From assembly GCA_951799405.1 (NCBI GenBank), contig OX637342.1, positions 19,515,298 to 19,579,297 on the forward strand: 64,000 nucleotides of DNA. Reading direction: 5' to 3'. A model generated the notes under the pieces. The model was not told the origin of the DNA and did no database searches. It saw nothing but the letters and a program-made list of their open reading frames with translations. The translations under genes and the position numbers were made by a program. The stretch is from Agapetus fuscipes (Eukaryota > Arthropoda > Insecta > Trichoptera > Glossosomatidae). Of the stretch, positions 19,625 to 29,760 are shown one piece after another; position 1 is the stretch's first letter; every line of letters begins with the position of its first letter.

Positions 19625-20665
19625 ACAGTAGGTAATGAATTATTAGATTTTGTATTAATGGAATGAATGTTGATGTCGTAAATGAGTTTGTATACCTGGG
19701 AAGTAAGTTTGAAAAAGATGGAAGAATGACCGGTGAATTTGAAAGAAGAGTAATGAAGGGCAGGTGTGTACTGGGTGCCACAGCTTGTATCGCCAAAAAT
19801 CAAAACATATCAAAAAATGCTCGATTGGCGGTACGCAGTGGCATACTTTTACCCACCTTGATGTATGGAAGCGAGGCCTGGACGGTGAATGAAAGTGAAA
19901 TTAGTAAAGTCCATACTGTTGAAATGGACTTTCTAAGAAGTATGATTGGGAAAAAACGGAGTGACAGGGTGAGGAATGATTTTGTAAGAGAAGAATGTGG
20001 TGCAAGAGAAAGTGTGAAAGTGAAGATTAAAAGAAGTTTGTTAAGATGGTTTGGGCATATGGAGAGAATGAATGAGGAAAGACTGACGAAGAAAGTATAT
20101 GTTGGTAGAATAGATGGATGTCGTGGTAGAGGAAGACCGAGAAAGGTATGGATGGACCAAATATCCGAAATTGCGAATGAATGGAATATCCAGAGTCATA
20201 ATAAAAGAAGAGCTTGTATGAAGAAGGTTATGACTCTGGAGGGAATGAAAGAAGTATGTAAGGACAGAAAGAAATGGCGGTTGATCTGTAATGTTGGCGG
20301 CTAGGGTTTATTAAATTGGAATTTGTTTTTGTTTGTAAATGGATATTTTGTATTTGGATATTATTATTTAATGATGTATAAAATGTAATTTGTCGTGTGT
20401 GTGTGTTCTTTGACTTATAGGTTGGTATGCGGCTGACCACCCATGCTGTAAAAATGGTTCACTTTGCCAATGTCACCCCTGTCTCAGGGAAGGACGGCAA
20501 GAGTTGCAGGGTGTATGTCCATTTGAGATTTGGTTTTTATGTTGTAGGTTCACATGAGGCATGTGCAAGCGCGAACTTGTACGTGTCTGGTTGTGAGAAT
20601 GCATGTAATGTGAATCTCCAATGTAACATATCCTTGCAACTTAGATTAGATTAGATTAGATTAGT
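19625..20665 (+). mobile_element. RTE-like LINE, reference 3' half with (TTAGA)n tail
   Basis: A 5'-truncated copy holding the RT C-terminal ORF (19663-20304) and a 340-bp 3' UTR. The UTR ends in 'gcaacttagattagattag'. This 3' UTR is the source of the ~20 fragments scattered across both strands of the window. A short-period tail in place of poly-A is usual for RTE-like LINEs. Confidence 0.85.
19663..20304 (+). pseudogene. RTE-like reverse transcriptase, C-terminal 213 residues
   Basis: The frame is open and gives 'VNEFVYLGSKFEKDGRMTGE', 'ILLPTLMYGSEAWTVNESE', 'EMDFLRSMIGKKRSDRVRND', 'LLRWFGHMERMNEERL' and 'GRGRPRKVWMDQIS'. In this family these segments follow the RT palm (YLGS, LYGSE-W, Emr-LR-m-G, LRW-GH--RM, GRPR--W). 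The YADD catalytic region and endonuclease are missing because of 5' truncation; an in-frame stop lies just before 19627. It is intact as an ORF but cannot encode a working polymerase. Confidence 0.85.
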
Positions 20666-20716
20666 ATGGTTTGTGTATTCACACAGTGAAAATTCATTTT
20701 ATTTAAAATATTTTTT

Positions 20717-20789
20717 TTTTTTTCTTAAACGTAGTTTAATTTTCACAATAAATATTAATGTGAAAATTAAACTACGTTTAAGAAAAAAA
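20717..20789. repeat. Perfect 31-bp inverted repeat with 11-bp loop
   Basis: The left arm 20717-20747 (with 'cttaaacgtagtttaatttt') is the exact reverse complement of 20759-20789. The transcript would form a long hairpin. No TSD or terminator context is evident. Confidence 0.9.
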
Positions 20790-20849
20790 TTAAATATAAT
20801 TAATTATTAATTGATGATATTAATACCGGTTTTTGGCCAGGCAGAATAG

Positions 20850-21407
20850 ATTGGTGAATTGCATTCCTCTTCAAAAATGTATTTAAAAAAAGCATATTCA
20901 GCAAAGGACCTTGCCAAAGTGAACAAAATTTTGTGGAAGATGGTGTATTGGTACTATAAGTCATCGCTGTATGTTTGTTCCCCGTGTGTGCGAGGTAGGT
21001 ACTGCAGCTTGCTTATGAGGATCCCACGGTGTCAACCACTGAACTGTGTGCGAGTAACCGCCAACTCAACTTCACGGGCTTCTCCTGTAGACAGTAGACT
21101 ATGCAGTAGACTACCAACCTGGCGCTCTACCCACTGCGCACAGTACTACTGTCACACAAGTGGACAACTTCACTTTCCACTCAGCCAAAGCGGTCACCAG
21201 AAATAGAACACGTGACAAACCGCCAAGGTTGTGTTCTAGCTTGGGGCACAGGCAAGTGTAGCTGGGAGGTGGGCTGACATTTGATAGCTTTTAATGAAAC
21301 CCCCGCGTGAGTGGAGAGCCTGTCTACCTGTCGGCAAACATTTAGCTTTGTATATTCGATCACATGATTGCGTTTTGGCATTTTTAAAACTTGCCCTACA
21401 CCTACTC
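20850..21407. other. No recognised gene
   Basis: Short frames on both strands lack any domain. The segment at 21100-21300 is GC-richer but carries no exon signals I trust. Confidence 0.35.
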
Positions 21408-21735
21408 GTTCTTTCCAGCCGCCATTCTGCTAGGGGTTGCCAGTACCTTCACAGCTGTGTCTCCACTAAGTTCTGTTCTAGAGCACTTCTTTCATCTTTT
21501 AGACATTCATCACTCTCTTCATGCATTTTCTCCTCCTACAGAATCCAGCCTCGCTTATTTGGTCAATCCCTTTTTCCTCGGTCTTACATACGGCATTCCC
21601 TTGGTACACAATTTTTTTTGTGCGTTTTTTTTTAACTTTTTTCCTAAGAAACGCGCCGTGTGACGTTACAATTTTGTCTATGCCAAGGCATGTGCGGATT
21701 TCTTCGACCAACAGCACGGAGCGCACTGTCCACAC
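21408..21735 (-). pseudogene. LINE RT-ORF C-terminal fragment, decayed
   Basis: The minus strand has the block order of the 13195 and 43445 fragments ('ctgtgaaggtactggcaacc', 'gaagagagtgatgaatgtct'), with residual peptide 'RRRKCMKRVMNV'. It has many stops. Confidence 0.4.
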
Positions 21736-22119
21736 TCCGTCCTCCGCGAGTGTGTGACATGGAGTACTCTATGGTGTGTGACGTGCCGAGGCTCCCAGTT
21801 GGCGAGGACGCTTCAATTGCCGCGCGCCGTCATCATCCAGTTAATTTCTGTGCTGAGAACAAATTTGCGCGGGAAAGGTCAACCTTTGACCGCCGGGTCA
21901 CGACATGGCGACGCCATTCCATGACTTTCTGATTGATTCGAGTTTTGTGATTCTCTCGACCAGCCGACAGTGAATCAGCGCTCGACACCAACGTTACATG
22001 AACCCTCTCTTTCATATTTACAGTCATAGACGTATCCCTGAACATCGGAGCCTAGCTTGTTTTGTAATAGTTATTTATGCGACTGCTAAGTAATGAAGAA
22101 TATAGAAAGCACACGTATT

Positions 22120-22345
22120 ACAATGACTATTTACATACGTGCAGTACAGAGCAGACACGTGTAAGTTCGCGCTTTCACATACTGAATGTGTCGGTATTTT
22201 CAAAGTAAAATAAAAACAAATCGCAAATAAACATAAGCCCTGCAACGCTTGCCGTCTTTCCTACATAGGGATGACATTCGCAAAGTAAACCGTTATTTTA
22301 CAGTATGAATGGTTTTCCTCACACCAACCTATAATAAGTCAAGGA
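22120..22345 (-). repeat. LINE 3'-UTR fragment (TTAGA-tail family)
   Basis: The minus strand shows 'ttccttgacttattataggt', 'ggcaagcgttgcagggct', 'gcgcgaacttacacgtgtct'. It is diverged. Confidence 0.75.
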
Positions 22346-22504
22346 ACTGGTGCATTCTGGTATAACAATCAAGTGAATTTACGTAGGGTCCTTATTTGTT
22401 ATTATTTATGTAATTGTTCAAAGATGACACACGACTGCAAATGAGACAAAAATAAATACCTACTGTAGGCGCAGTGTGGCAGGCGGACATTATTTCATAT
22501 CAGT

Positions 22505-22618
22505 GGGCACAACACTAGCTGCCTACTGTTCAGTGGTGCTGGTCTATGCTCTGTGGGACATCACTAGCTGCCTACTGTTCAGTGGTGCTGATCTATGCTC
22601 TGTGGGACATCACTAGCA
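22505..22618. repeat. 57-bp direct repeat, two copies
   Basis: 'cactagctgcctactgttca' and the following 37 bases occur twice in tandem with one visible change (ctggtc/ctgatc). Confidence 0.9.
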
Positions 22619-22949
22619 ACACATGAAGCAGCAAAAGAGCCATCCACTTATCCTGCAGGTGAAGAAGAAGCAGAGGAACGGAGCGCAAGGTTCATTGTGG
22701 AAATACAAAGCAATGAGCAACTTAAGGATAGAGAACACCTGTGCTCAAAAATATGTTTAAAATGGCGATGAAGTAGACAACATGATAATAAAAGTAAAGC
22801 ATTCTAGTTGCAGACCGACCTTCCGGGAATCCAGGTCACATGCTCAACCACACAAACACGCCTGGTAACCTGAAATGCAGGGCCCACGAGCCATGCATGC
22901 TTCCAGTGCCCACCCATGGCCTGGCTCACTCAGGAGGATGCTGGGAATC

Positions 22950-23215
22950 AGCCTCAAGGACAGGGTTCCTAACCAGGAGATCCGCAGATACACTAGTGTC
23001 ACCGATGTCGCACAGCGCATGACCTGCCTAAAGAGGCGCTAAGCAGGTCACGTCAGGACCACGACAAGTGATCGAAAAGGTTCGTTCAATGGCGACCCAG
23101 GGAGTAGGGAGACCCCGACTGAGGGGGCTGGACGACATCAAGGGAACTGAAGACCGAAAGAGGAAGTTCTATAATCTACGTTGCAAAGATATATTGAAAT
23201 TTAAATGTCTGATAT
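22950..23215 (+). pseudogene. LINE RT-ORF C-terminal fragment
   Basis: The + strand encodes 'GVGRPRLRGLDDIKG', a degraded GRPRxRW-DDI motif, followed by 'ctacgttgcaaagatatatt'. No ORF of useful length. Confidence 0.45.
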
Positions 23216-23441
23216 ATTTCACTAAATGGCGAGGGAAAGATCGACAATGTGGGAAAGGGTCCCAATAGTTACGAATATCAAAGAAGCATTGTTCATATTA
23301 CAGCCTGGATATTGGATAGGACGTAGGTGGCCAGCTACTTAATAATCCAAGATGATCTCGGAGTTATTGTGCCGCTAGCCTGTAGGTAGTACTTAGCTGT
23401 GTGTGAGCAGCACTAGGCCAGCGCACATCCCAGCCAAGCGA

Positions 23442-24257
23442 CACAATAAGCAGGACAAGACACGACTAATCACTAATCAGCGGCCCTGGCAGGGAAGTAG
23501 CGAGCAAGACACAATAAGCAGGACAAGACACGACTAATCACTAATCAGCGGCCCTGGCAGGGAAGTAGCGAGCAAGACACAATAAGCAGGACAAGACACG
23601 ACTAATCACTAATCAGCGGCCCTGGCAGGGAAGTAGCGAGCAAGACACAATAAGCAGGACAAGACACGACTAGTCACTAATCAGCGGCCCTGGCAGGGAA
23701 GTAGCGAGCAAGACACAATAAGCAGGACAAGACACGACTAATCACTAATCAGCGGCCCTGGCAGGGAAGTAGCGAGCAAGACACAATAAGCAGGACAAGA
23801 CACGACTAATCACTAATCAGCGGCCCTGGCAGGGAAGTAGCGAGCAAGACACAATAAGCAGGACAAGACACGACTAGTCACTAATCAGCGGCCCTGGCAG
23901 GGAAGTAGCGAGCAAGACACAATAAGCAGGACAAGACACGACTAATCACTAATCAGCGGCCCTGGCAGGGAAGTAGCGAGCAAGACACAATAAGCAGGAC
24001 AAGACACGACTAGTCACTAATCAGCGGCCCTGGCAGGGAAGTAGCGAGCAAGACACAATAAGCAGGACAAGACACGACTAATCACTAATCAGCGGCCCTG
24101 GCAGGGAAGTAGCGAGCAAGACACAATAAGCAGGACAAGACACGACTAATCACTAATCAGCGGCCCTGGCAGGGAAGTAGCGAGCAAGACACAATAAGCA
24201 GGACAAGACACGACTAATCACTAATCAGCGGCCCTGGCAGGGAAGTAGCGAGCAAGA
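23442..24257. repeat. 68-bp minisatellite, 12 copies
   Basis: Twelve head-to-tail units of exactly 68 bp, beginning 'cacaataagcaggacaag' and containing 'ggccctggcaggg', run without visible indels. The only variation I saw is A/G in 'gactaatc/gactagtc', with the G form in units 4, 7 and 9. Flanks on the right keep part of a 13th unit. There are no spacers between repeats, so it is not a CRISPR-like array. Confidence 0.97.
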
Positions 24258-24619
24258 CAAGGCAGGAGCGAGCGAGGAAAAGAAGCATACAACACAGGGT
24301 GGAAGCAAACATACAAGCTACGTGCAGATAGACGACAAGGAAAAAACACGCGAGAAAAGAAAAAAGTAAGAAAAGAAAGAATCCTGAGACAGCACACGCG
24401 AACAGAAAGAACTAGATACTTTGAAGAAAAGGGCGTGGCTTCAAAAAGTAAGCTTTTAATTAGGTAAGTAGTTAACCTTATCAAATTATTTTTAAAGGCG
24501 GCACAAATTAACAAAATCATTTCTTTAAATTGTTTCCTACTAGGGATTTAGGTAACAATGCTACCCTTTTCTCCCGCAATTTTTTTTCAATATTTTGCAG
24601 ATCATAGTTTTTTATGTCG

Positions 24620-24925
24620 CTGATGTCCAAGAGCCCGCACATATTTTCCAGTGTATCGATGCCACCCGTGAGAGTCAGAAATGCTTTGGATGGTGCACCC
24701 TCTGACGTCAGACCACTTTCGGAGGTCCCAGGATGTGGTGGGCAGACAATGTCGAGGCCGACGTTGAAGTCCTAGAAGAAAGGACCATGGAGGGAAGCAG
24801 CACAAGACTAAGTCCTAGAGGATTGTGATGAGGGAGGCCCTGAGCCTTCCAGGCTTGTGAGCCGGATTAAGAAAGTGCCTATGTGTCCACAGTTACAATC
24901 AAAAAATCTTTGCAACTTAGATTAA
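24620..24925 (+). pseudogene. LINE RT-ORF C-terminal fragment (second LINE family)
   Basis: Shared blocks with the minus-strand fragment 54600-54880: 'tggatggtgcaccctctga', 'gtgggcagacaatgtcgagg', 'gaccatggagggaagcagca', 'gggaggccctgagccttc'. The encoded residues resemble DGAP...GRP...WADNVE of a LINE RT C-terminus. It is followed by a TTAGA-family tail remnant at 24890-24925. Confidence 0.6.
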
Positions 24926-25837
24926 AGAAACCTGTTGATATGGGCGACAACATTTAAAGTAAACAGCACACGTCTATCATGGCCACAATAATTAATCCTA
25001 TCTTACCATACTCGTACATGATTGTTCTGTTCGCAAACAAAGATGCCAGATGACCATCGTGAACAGCAGCTGTAGGCTAGGTACCCATGTCTAATTGTTA
25101 CTTGAATGGCACAAGCGCAAATGTACCTACCAACATCACTAGACAAGTATACAGCTACACGATTAAACTCAACCACAGTATTCTATCAAATGTGTATGGA
25201 AACTGTAACGATCACTGAAGTCGCTGTTTGGTTTGCGATACATTTTTGGTTTTACACTTGGGGTAAAGATCACGTGATAAGAGAGTTCGCTTAACCGACC
25301 ACTCGTAGACCGTTTCATTAATAATAATATTAACTTATTATTTACATTATCTTCATTCACAAAAATTACAAGCGTACCTAGGTCAAAGCTAAAGTAATAA
25401 ACACCTATTTTGATAACGAGAATAACATTTTGTAGTTTTGTTACATAAAAACAAAACATCTGATAAGTAACTGATTTTTTGTAAACGATTTTCTACTTTG
25501 AGCCCCAGAGAATTATGTAGGTCTGCATAGGAGGTGAAGTAATGATTCGCGTAGAGTTGAATTATTGCAATCTCGTTTGCACTGCTGGAAGTAACATGAA
25601 AAGTAGCCTTCCCTCCCAGGTAAAAGTAGCCTTCCCTCCCAGGTAAAAGGTCACAAAAATAGTCCTTCTTGCGTTTTTCTACAAAACATACTGTAAGTTT
25701 AATCATAAAACCATCTACTACATAGTTGTAGATCATGCATGTATAACAAGTAGCTACAACTTTTTTCTATTTCTGAGGTACTTATGCATATTACCAAGTA
25801 ATACAGGCGTCTCTGACGTGTACTCGCGTACTTATAC

Positions 25838-26472
25838 AGGGTGACTGGTAATTCGACCTATTCCTTGAAAGGGGTTATACTAGGGTCTATTTGCAATATT
25901 ATAATATTATTTTAGCTTATTTAACAGTAATTTTAAGAGTTCACTTTTTTTCTCCAGACCAATATTTTTTTAATTAAAATTCACAATTCCCCTTTTGCGT
26001 GTTTAAAAAGGTTTTTTTTGCAAATTTGTCGTAAAAGTTCCAACACTTGCACTATTTTTGAAAGCTTATGAGTTGAGGAAGTTATTTCTGCAGTTTGTAC
26101 GCCAAGTGTGTTATCATTTTTTTTAGTTATCCTCTTTGGACTAAAAAAATTATAAAAAAAAAAACAAAAAAAAAAATTGGGTTGAAAACCTTTTATTTTG
26201 GAGGTTTTGGGATTTTTTTACACGAATTTTAGTTTTCAGTAGTTGTTCATTTATCAACCATAAGAAAAACACTTATTTGTTGCAAAACATTAAGATAAAT
26301 TTTCACAATCATAAGTTTTAGGTCGAAAAATGGTCAATTTTCAAAAAAACTAAAAATTGAAATAACTCGAAAATTAGTGTTGTTCGACCCCTAGTTAACT
26401 GGGTCAAAAATGCTGCAAATACACCCTAGTATAACCACTTTCAAGGAATAGGTCGAATTACCAGTCACCCTG
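25838..26472. mobile_element. TIR DNA transposon, non-autonomous (CAGGGTG family)
   Basis: An inverted repeat of about 50 bp bounds 635 bp: left 'cagggtgactggtaattcga' onward, right the reverse complement ending 'accagtcaccctg'. The interior is AT-rich with no ORF. The flanks are TATA-rich (ttata before, atata after), so a TA-type duplication is possible. A mariner-like origin is a guess from the CAGGGTG end. Confidence 0.85.
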
Positions 26473-26483
26473 ATATATTTGAC

Positions 26484-26790
26484 CATCTGTAGTCTAGTGG
26501 TTAGCGCTTTGGACTCGTAAATGGAAGGTCGTGGGTTCCAATCCCGGCAGAGCACAAAAAATATATTCAATTTATATTTTTAAATGTGCTCTTCGCTGGA
26601 TTTAAAAAATCCATAAACCTTTACCAAAGAACATTTGACCAAAGGCTCATCCAGCCTTACAGCAACTGAATCTTGCTTGAGAATTGGCACTTTCTATAGC
26701 AACGACCAAGCTCATAGAGGGCTCTTGAGGTGTGATTCACACAAAAACAGCGCTCACCAAATAAATCATCCTTAGTAATATTTTTTTTTT
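26484..26790 (+). mobile_element. SINE family A, best tRNA-headed copy
   Basis: The head 'gtagtctagtggttagcgc' (A box) and 'gtgggttccaatcccgg' (B box) is clearly tRNA-derived. The body reads 'gctcttcgctgg', 'cagccttacagcaactgaat' and 'aattggcactttctatag'. The 3' end 'gaggtgtgattcacacaaaa...aaataaatcatcc' is shared with the CR1/L2-like LINE at 18572-19115. Confidence 0.85.
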
Positions 26791-26865
26791 ATTATTAATG
26801 ACATGAATAATATTATGAATCTTAATTGAAAATATCAAATGATTTGGGTTCTAAATGTCACCTAC

Positions 26866-26997
26866 CTGAAACGGGCACTTCAGTACACACTCGTCCACCT
26901 CTGATGCGTGCTGAGCTCCTCGTCCAGTAGAGAAGTGAACATTTCCAAAAAACAGAAAACACAAAATAATGTGACACTCTGATCCCACATAAGCCAT
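26866..26997 (-). CDS. Candidate first coding exon of an unrecognised secreted protein
   Basis: From an ATG at 26997 the minus strand is open for 44 codons and stops exactly at a CAG|GTAGGT donor, phase 0. The peptide starts 'MAYVGSECHIILCFLFFGN', a credible signal peptide with a hydrophobic core at residues 8-18, then 'ASEVDECVLKCPFQ' with two cysteines. A phase-0 exon with Cys spacing of the same kind lies 15 kb downstream (11764-11820), and the two would join in frame. The family is not recognised. A run-on frame into the intron stops after a few codons. Splicing needs RNA evidence. Confidence 0.5.
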
Positions 26998-26999
26998 TT

Positions 27000-27945
27000 C
27001 TACGGGTCACACACACATGGAAACCTCCCTACACACCATCAGTTCAAATTAAAAATGTCAACTAATGAAAGTAATACAAGAAAGCGTTGGCACAATAGTA
27101 AGAACACTTGTTCATTAGTAATTAGTGTTAAGTTTTCATGTTAAAAACACTCGACAACCCACTGACTGAGTGGAAATTAGTGAAGTTCAGATTGCGATGT
27201 TTTTAATTCGTTAAAAAGAGAATTCCGCTCGCGTGTCCCTCGCTGACCGACTGAGATAGCATTGACATTAGTGACACAAATTATATAAACAAATAACAAT
27301 ATTCTGGATAAGCTAATGTTTGCCAACAAATCGTAAAGTTTGTTTTGCAAACTTTCAAACGACAGCACACTTTTCACACAAACTTTCTGTCGCGACTTAA
27401 ACAAAGTAACATTCTTTACGTACTGAATATATTGTTAATATTTAAAATCCCTCCTTATATTTAATGTTAAGGGATTATTTTAATGTTTTGTTTCGTCGGG
27501 GTGAAATTATTTAACAGTGTTGTTACGACACAACCAGCGCGCTCGAGGATCAACAAATAACTGAACAAGCCAACGGAAATGAATTTGATGAGCGTAGGAG
27601 AAGATCGTAGAGGACTACGCTGTGCTACAGGATCACTTGCAATAATAATATCTAATACAATGCTGTATCAGATACAATAAAAAAAAAATCTGTGTTTTTT
27701 TTTCGTGGAATTTCTTATAAAGATCGTGTTTTTAACAATAATAAGTTTATTTCTTGAAAGCAATTTTTTATGTGAGTAAAATCAATCAGTATAAAGGAGT
27801 GCAGAGGAAATTTTAATTTTAATTAGAATTAGAATTCAAATTTTGATTCCAAATTTAATTTTGATATTTAGAATTTATTTTGATATTTAGAATTTCATCA
27901 ATCATCGTTATCTCAATTTTGATTAAGTTTTATTAATTTAATTAC
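27000..27945. other. Upstream region of the candidate exon; no gene seen
   Basis: If the exon at 26866-26997 is real, this holds its 5' UTR and promoter. I see no clear TATA or initiator arrangement. From 27660 it becomes AT-rich with short direct repeats ('gatatttagaattt'). Confidence 0.3.
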
Positions 27946-27949
27946 AAGC

Positions 27950-28430
27950 GGCAGGAGTTACAAAGTTTACGTTCATGCTGTTTTTAGTTTATTTTGTACT
28001 ATACACATGCAGTATGTGTTAGCGCGAACTTACATGTGCCTGCTCTTTTTTTTTTTTTTAAGAAATCCTGTGCGGGAGACTCCCTAGATTCTAAAGACTC
28101 TAGGGGTCTATGACACTTGTTGTAGTGCCGTAGAGGTGTACGAGCTTGGTCGTCGCTACAAAGCGCCAATACTCAAGCAAGACCCAGTTGCTGTAAGGCT
28201 GGATGGATCTTTGGTGACCGGTCATTGGTAAAGGTTTATGAATTTTTCAACCCAGCGAAGAGCACATTCGAAATATAAATGGTATATTTTTGTGCTCCGC
28301 CGGGATCCGAATCCACAACCTTCCATTTACGAGTCCGAAGTGTTGCCACTACGGACTACGGACCGGTCCTGTTTGTGGGCATGCATTAAATATTTGCATC
28401 TTAGGTCTTAGATTATAGATTATAGATTAT
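27950..28430 (+). repeat. LINE 3' UTR split by a SINE
   Basis: The left part (27950-28045) ends 'gaacttacatgtgcctg'. The right part (28373-28430) resumes 'tttgtgggcatgcattaaat' and ends in a TAGATTA run. Removing the insertion and one CCTG restores the usual family order. Confidence 0.85.
28046..28372 (-). mobile_element. SINE family A inserted in a LINE 3' UTR
   Basis: The minus strand starts with the tRNA-like head ('gtagtggcaacacttcgg', B box 'ggattcggatcccgg'), runs through the family body and ends in a poly-T/A tract near 28050. CCTG on both sides is a likely target duplication. It has no 5S head. Confidence 0.85.
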
Positions 28431-28439
28431 AGCAGTGGT

Positions 28440-29760
28440 GCCCAACCGGTAGCTTGCGGGCATCTAGGCGCCCGCGAACAAAATCGGATAAGGACCCATT
28501 GCTATGTCAATAAAGCGAAAGCTGAATTAGAAATCTACTATATTATTATTATTATTATTATTATTCTATAAAATTCAACGGCCTCCCCATACAAAATAAA
28601 TGTGCGTTAATGGATGAAAAACTGAAGAACTCCTGAACAGATGCACGTCATATTCACAACAAATATTGTTCAGAACTTCGGATGTGCTGATGTATGAGAA
28701 AAAAAAATTACGCAGCATTTTAATCTAAGAGTGAAATTATGTTGCTAAATGACGTTATTTTATTTTACAGAAAGTCTCATTATTATCAAACAAAAACTTT
28801 TGTCTCCAAATCAACATTGAAATAATGAAAAATTGAAAAAAAAACACCAAAAAATATTCTCAAATACTGACATGATACCAGATTTTTTAATTTTATTTCT
28901 TATGTAAAACAAATGTTTAAGGTGTCAAATAACACATTTGAGAGAAAAAATTTATATTACAGACTAAAACCGAGAGCAAAATTTTATAAGTAATAACGTA
29001 CAAAATCCGTTTTTTTTCGAATTTTGGCCTAGCACTGCGAGACGTTATTTAAGGTTAAATATTGTTTTCCATTGTTTTTTTTAAAACAAAAACGTGACAG
29101 AGACTTTTGTGCTGTTTTTCAAAGACATTTTGCCTGTTTGCGTATGATAAACGCAGATGAGATAGCTCCATTTGCCCACCATGTGCTATGAACAAAAATG
29201 AGATCTTCATCAGATGCCTTTTGAGATGTTAGTGGTTCAAAGATATGTTTCTGCTAATTTATAATACCATAAAGTTACAACTTTAAGTTTAATTCACGGA
29301 ACTTGAGAAAGTCAGTTTTCCCATCATGCATGATAAAAGAGTTTTTAGAATTTGACGTGTATATCTGCGATTTTGCCATCAATAAGCTTTCTGAATGAGC
29401 AAGCAACTATTTCTTCACTTGGAGGATTCAATTATCATTTTAGGTCCTTCTGATGAATATTTTTAATTAAAATAAACTTCGATAAGTGTCAGAAACGATC
29501 TTTGCAATAGAATGGCACTTACAAATATCATAAATATAACTGAACATAATTAAACTGAAACGTAATAATTATTTTTGAGTACATGTATCTTAAGTCTTAA
29601 GAAGGTTACTGCTGAAAATTTAATTTAAAAAAATACATATTTGTGTAAATCAAGCTAGAACGTATGCTTTAACAACATAATTTGCCAAATTAATAAGTTT
29701 TTTAAGGGAACCTAAGCTCTATAGCTCACGTACTAATCAACCGTGTATGGGATTTTTTTC
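28440..29760. other. AT-rich sequence, no recognised gene
   Basis: It contains a (TTA)n run at 28540-28564. No domain or exon signals were seen. Confidence 0.4.

Noticed and set aside
23442..24257. CRISPR-like array
   Set aside because: Units are directly adjacent without variable spacers, and the context is eukaryotic.
25389..25736. 115-residue minus-strand ORF
   Set aside because: No domain or exon signals, AT-biased codons, and a local 25-bp direct repeat inside. Likely chance.
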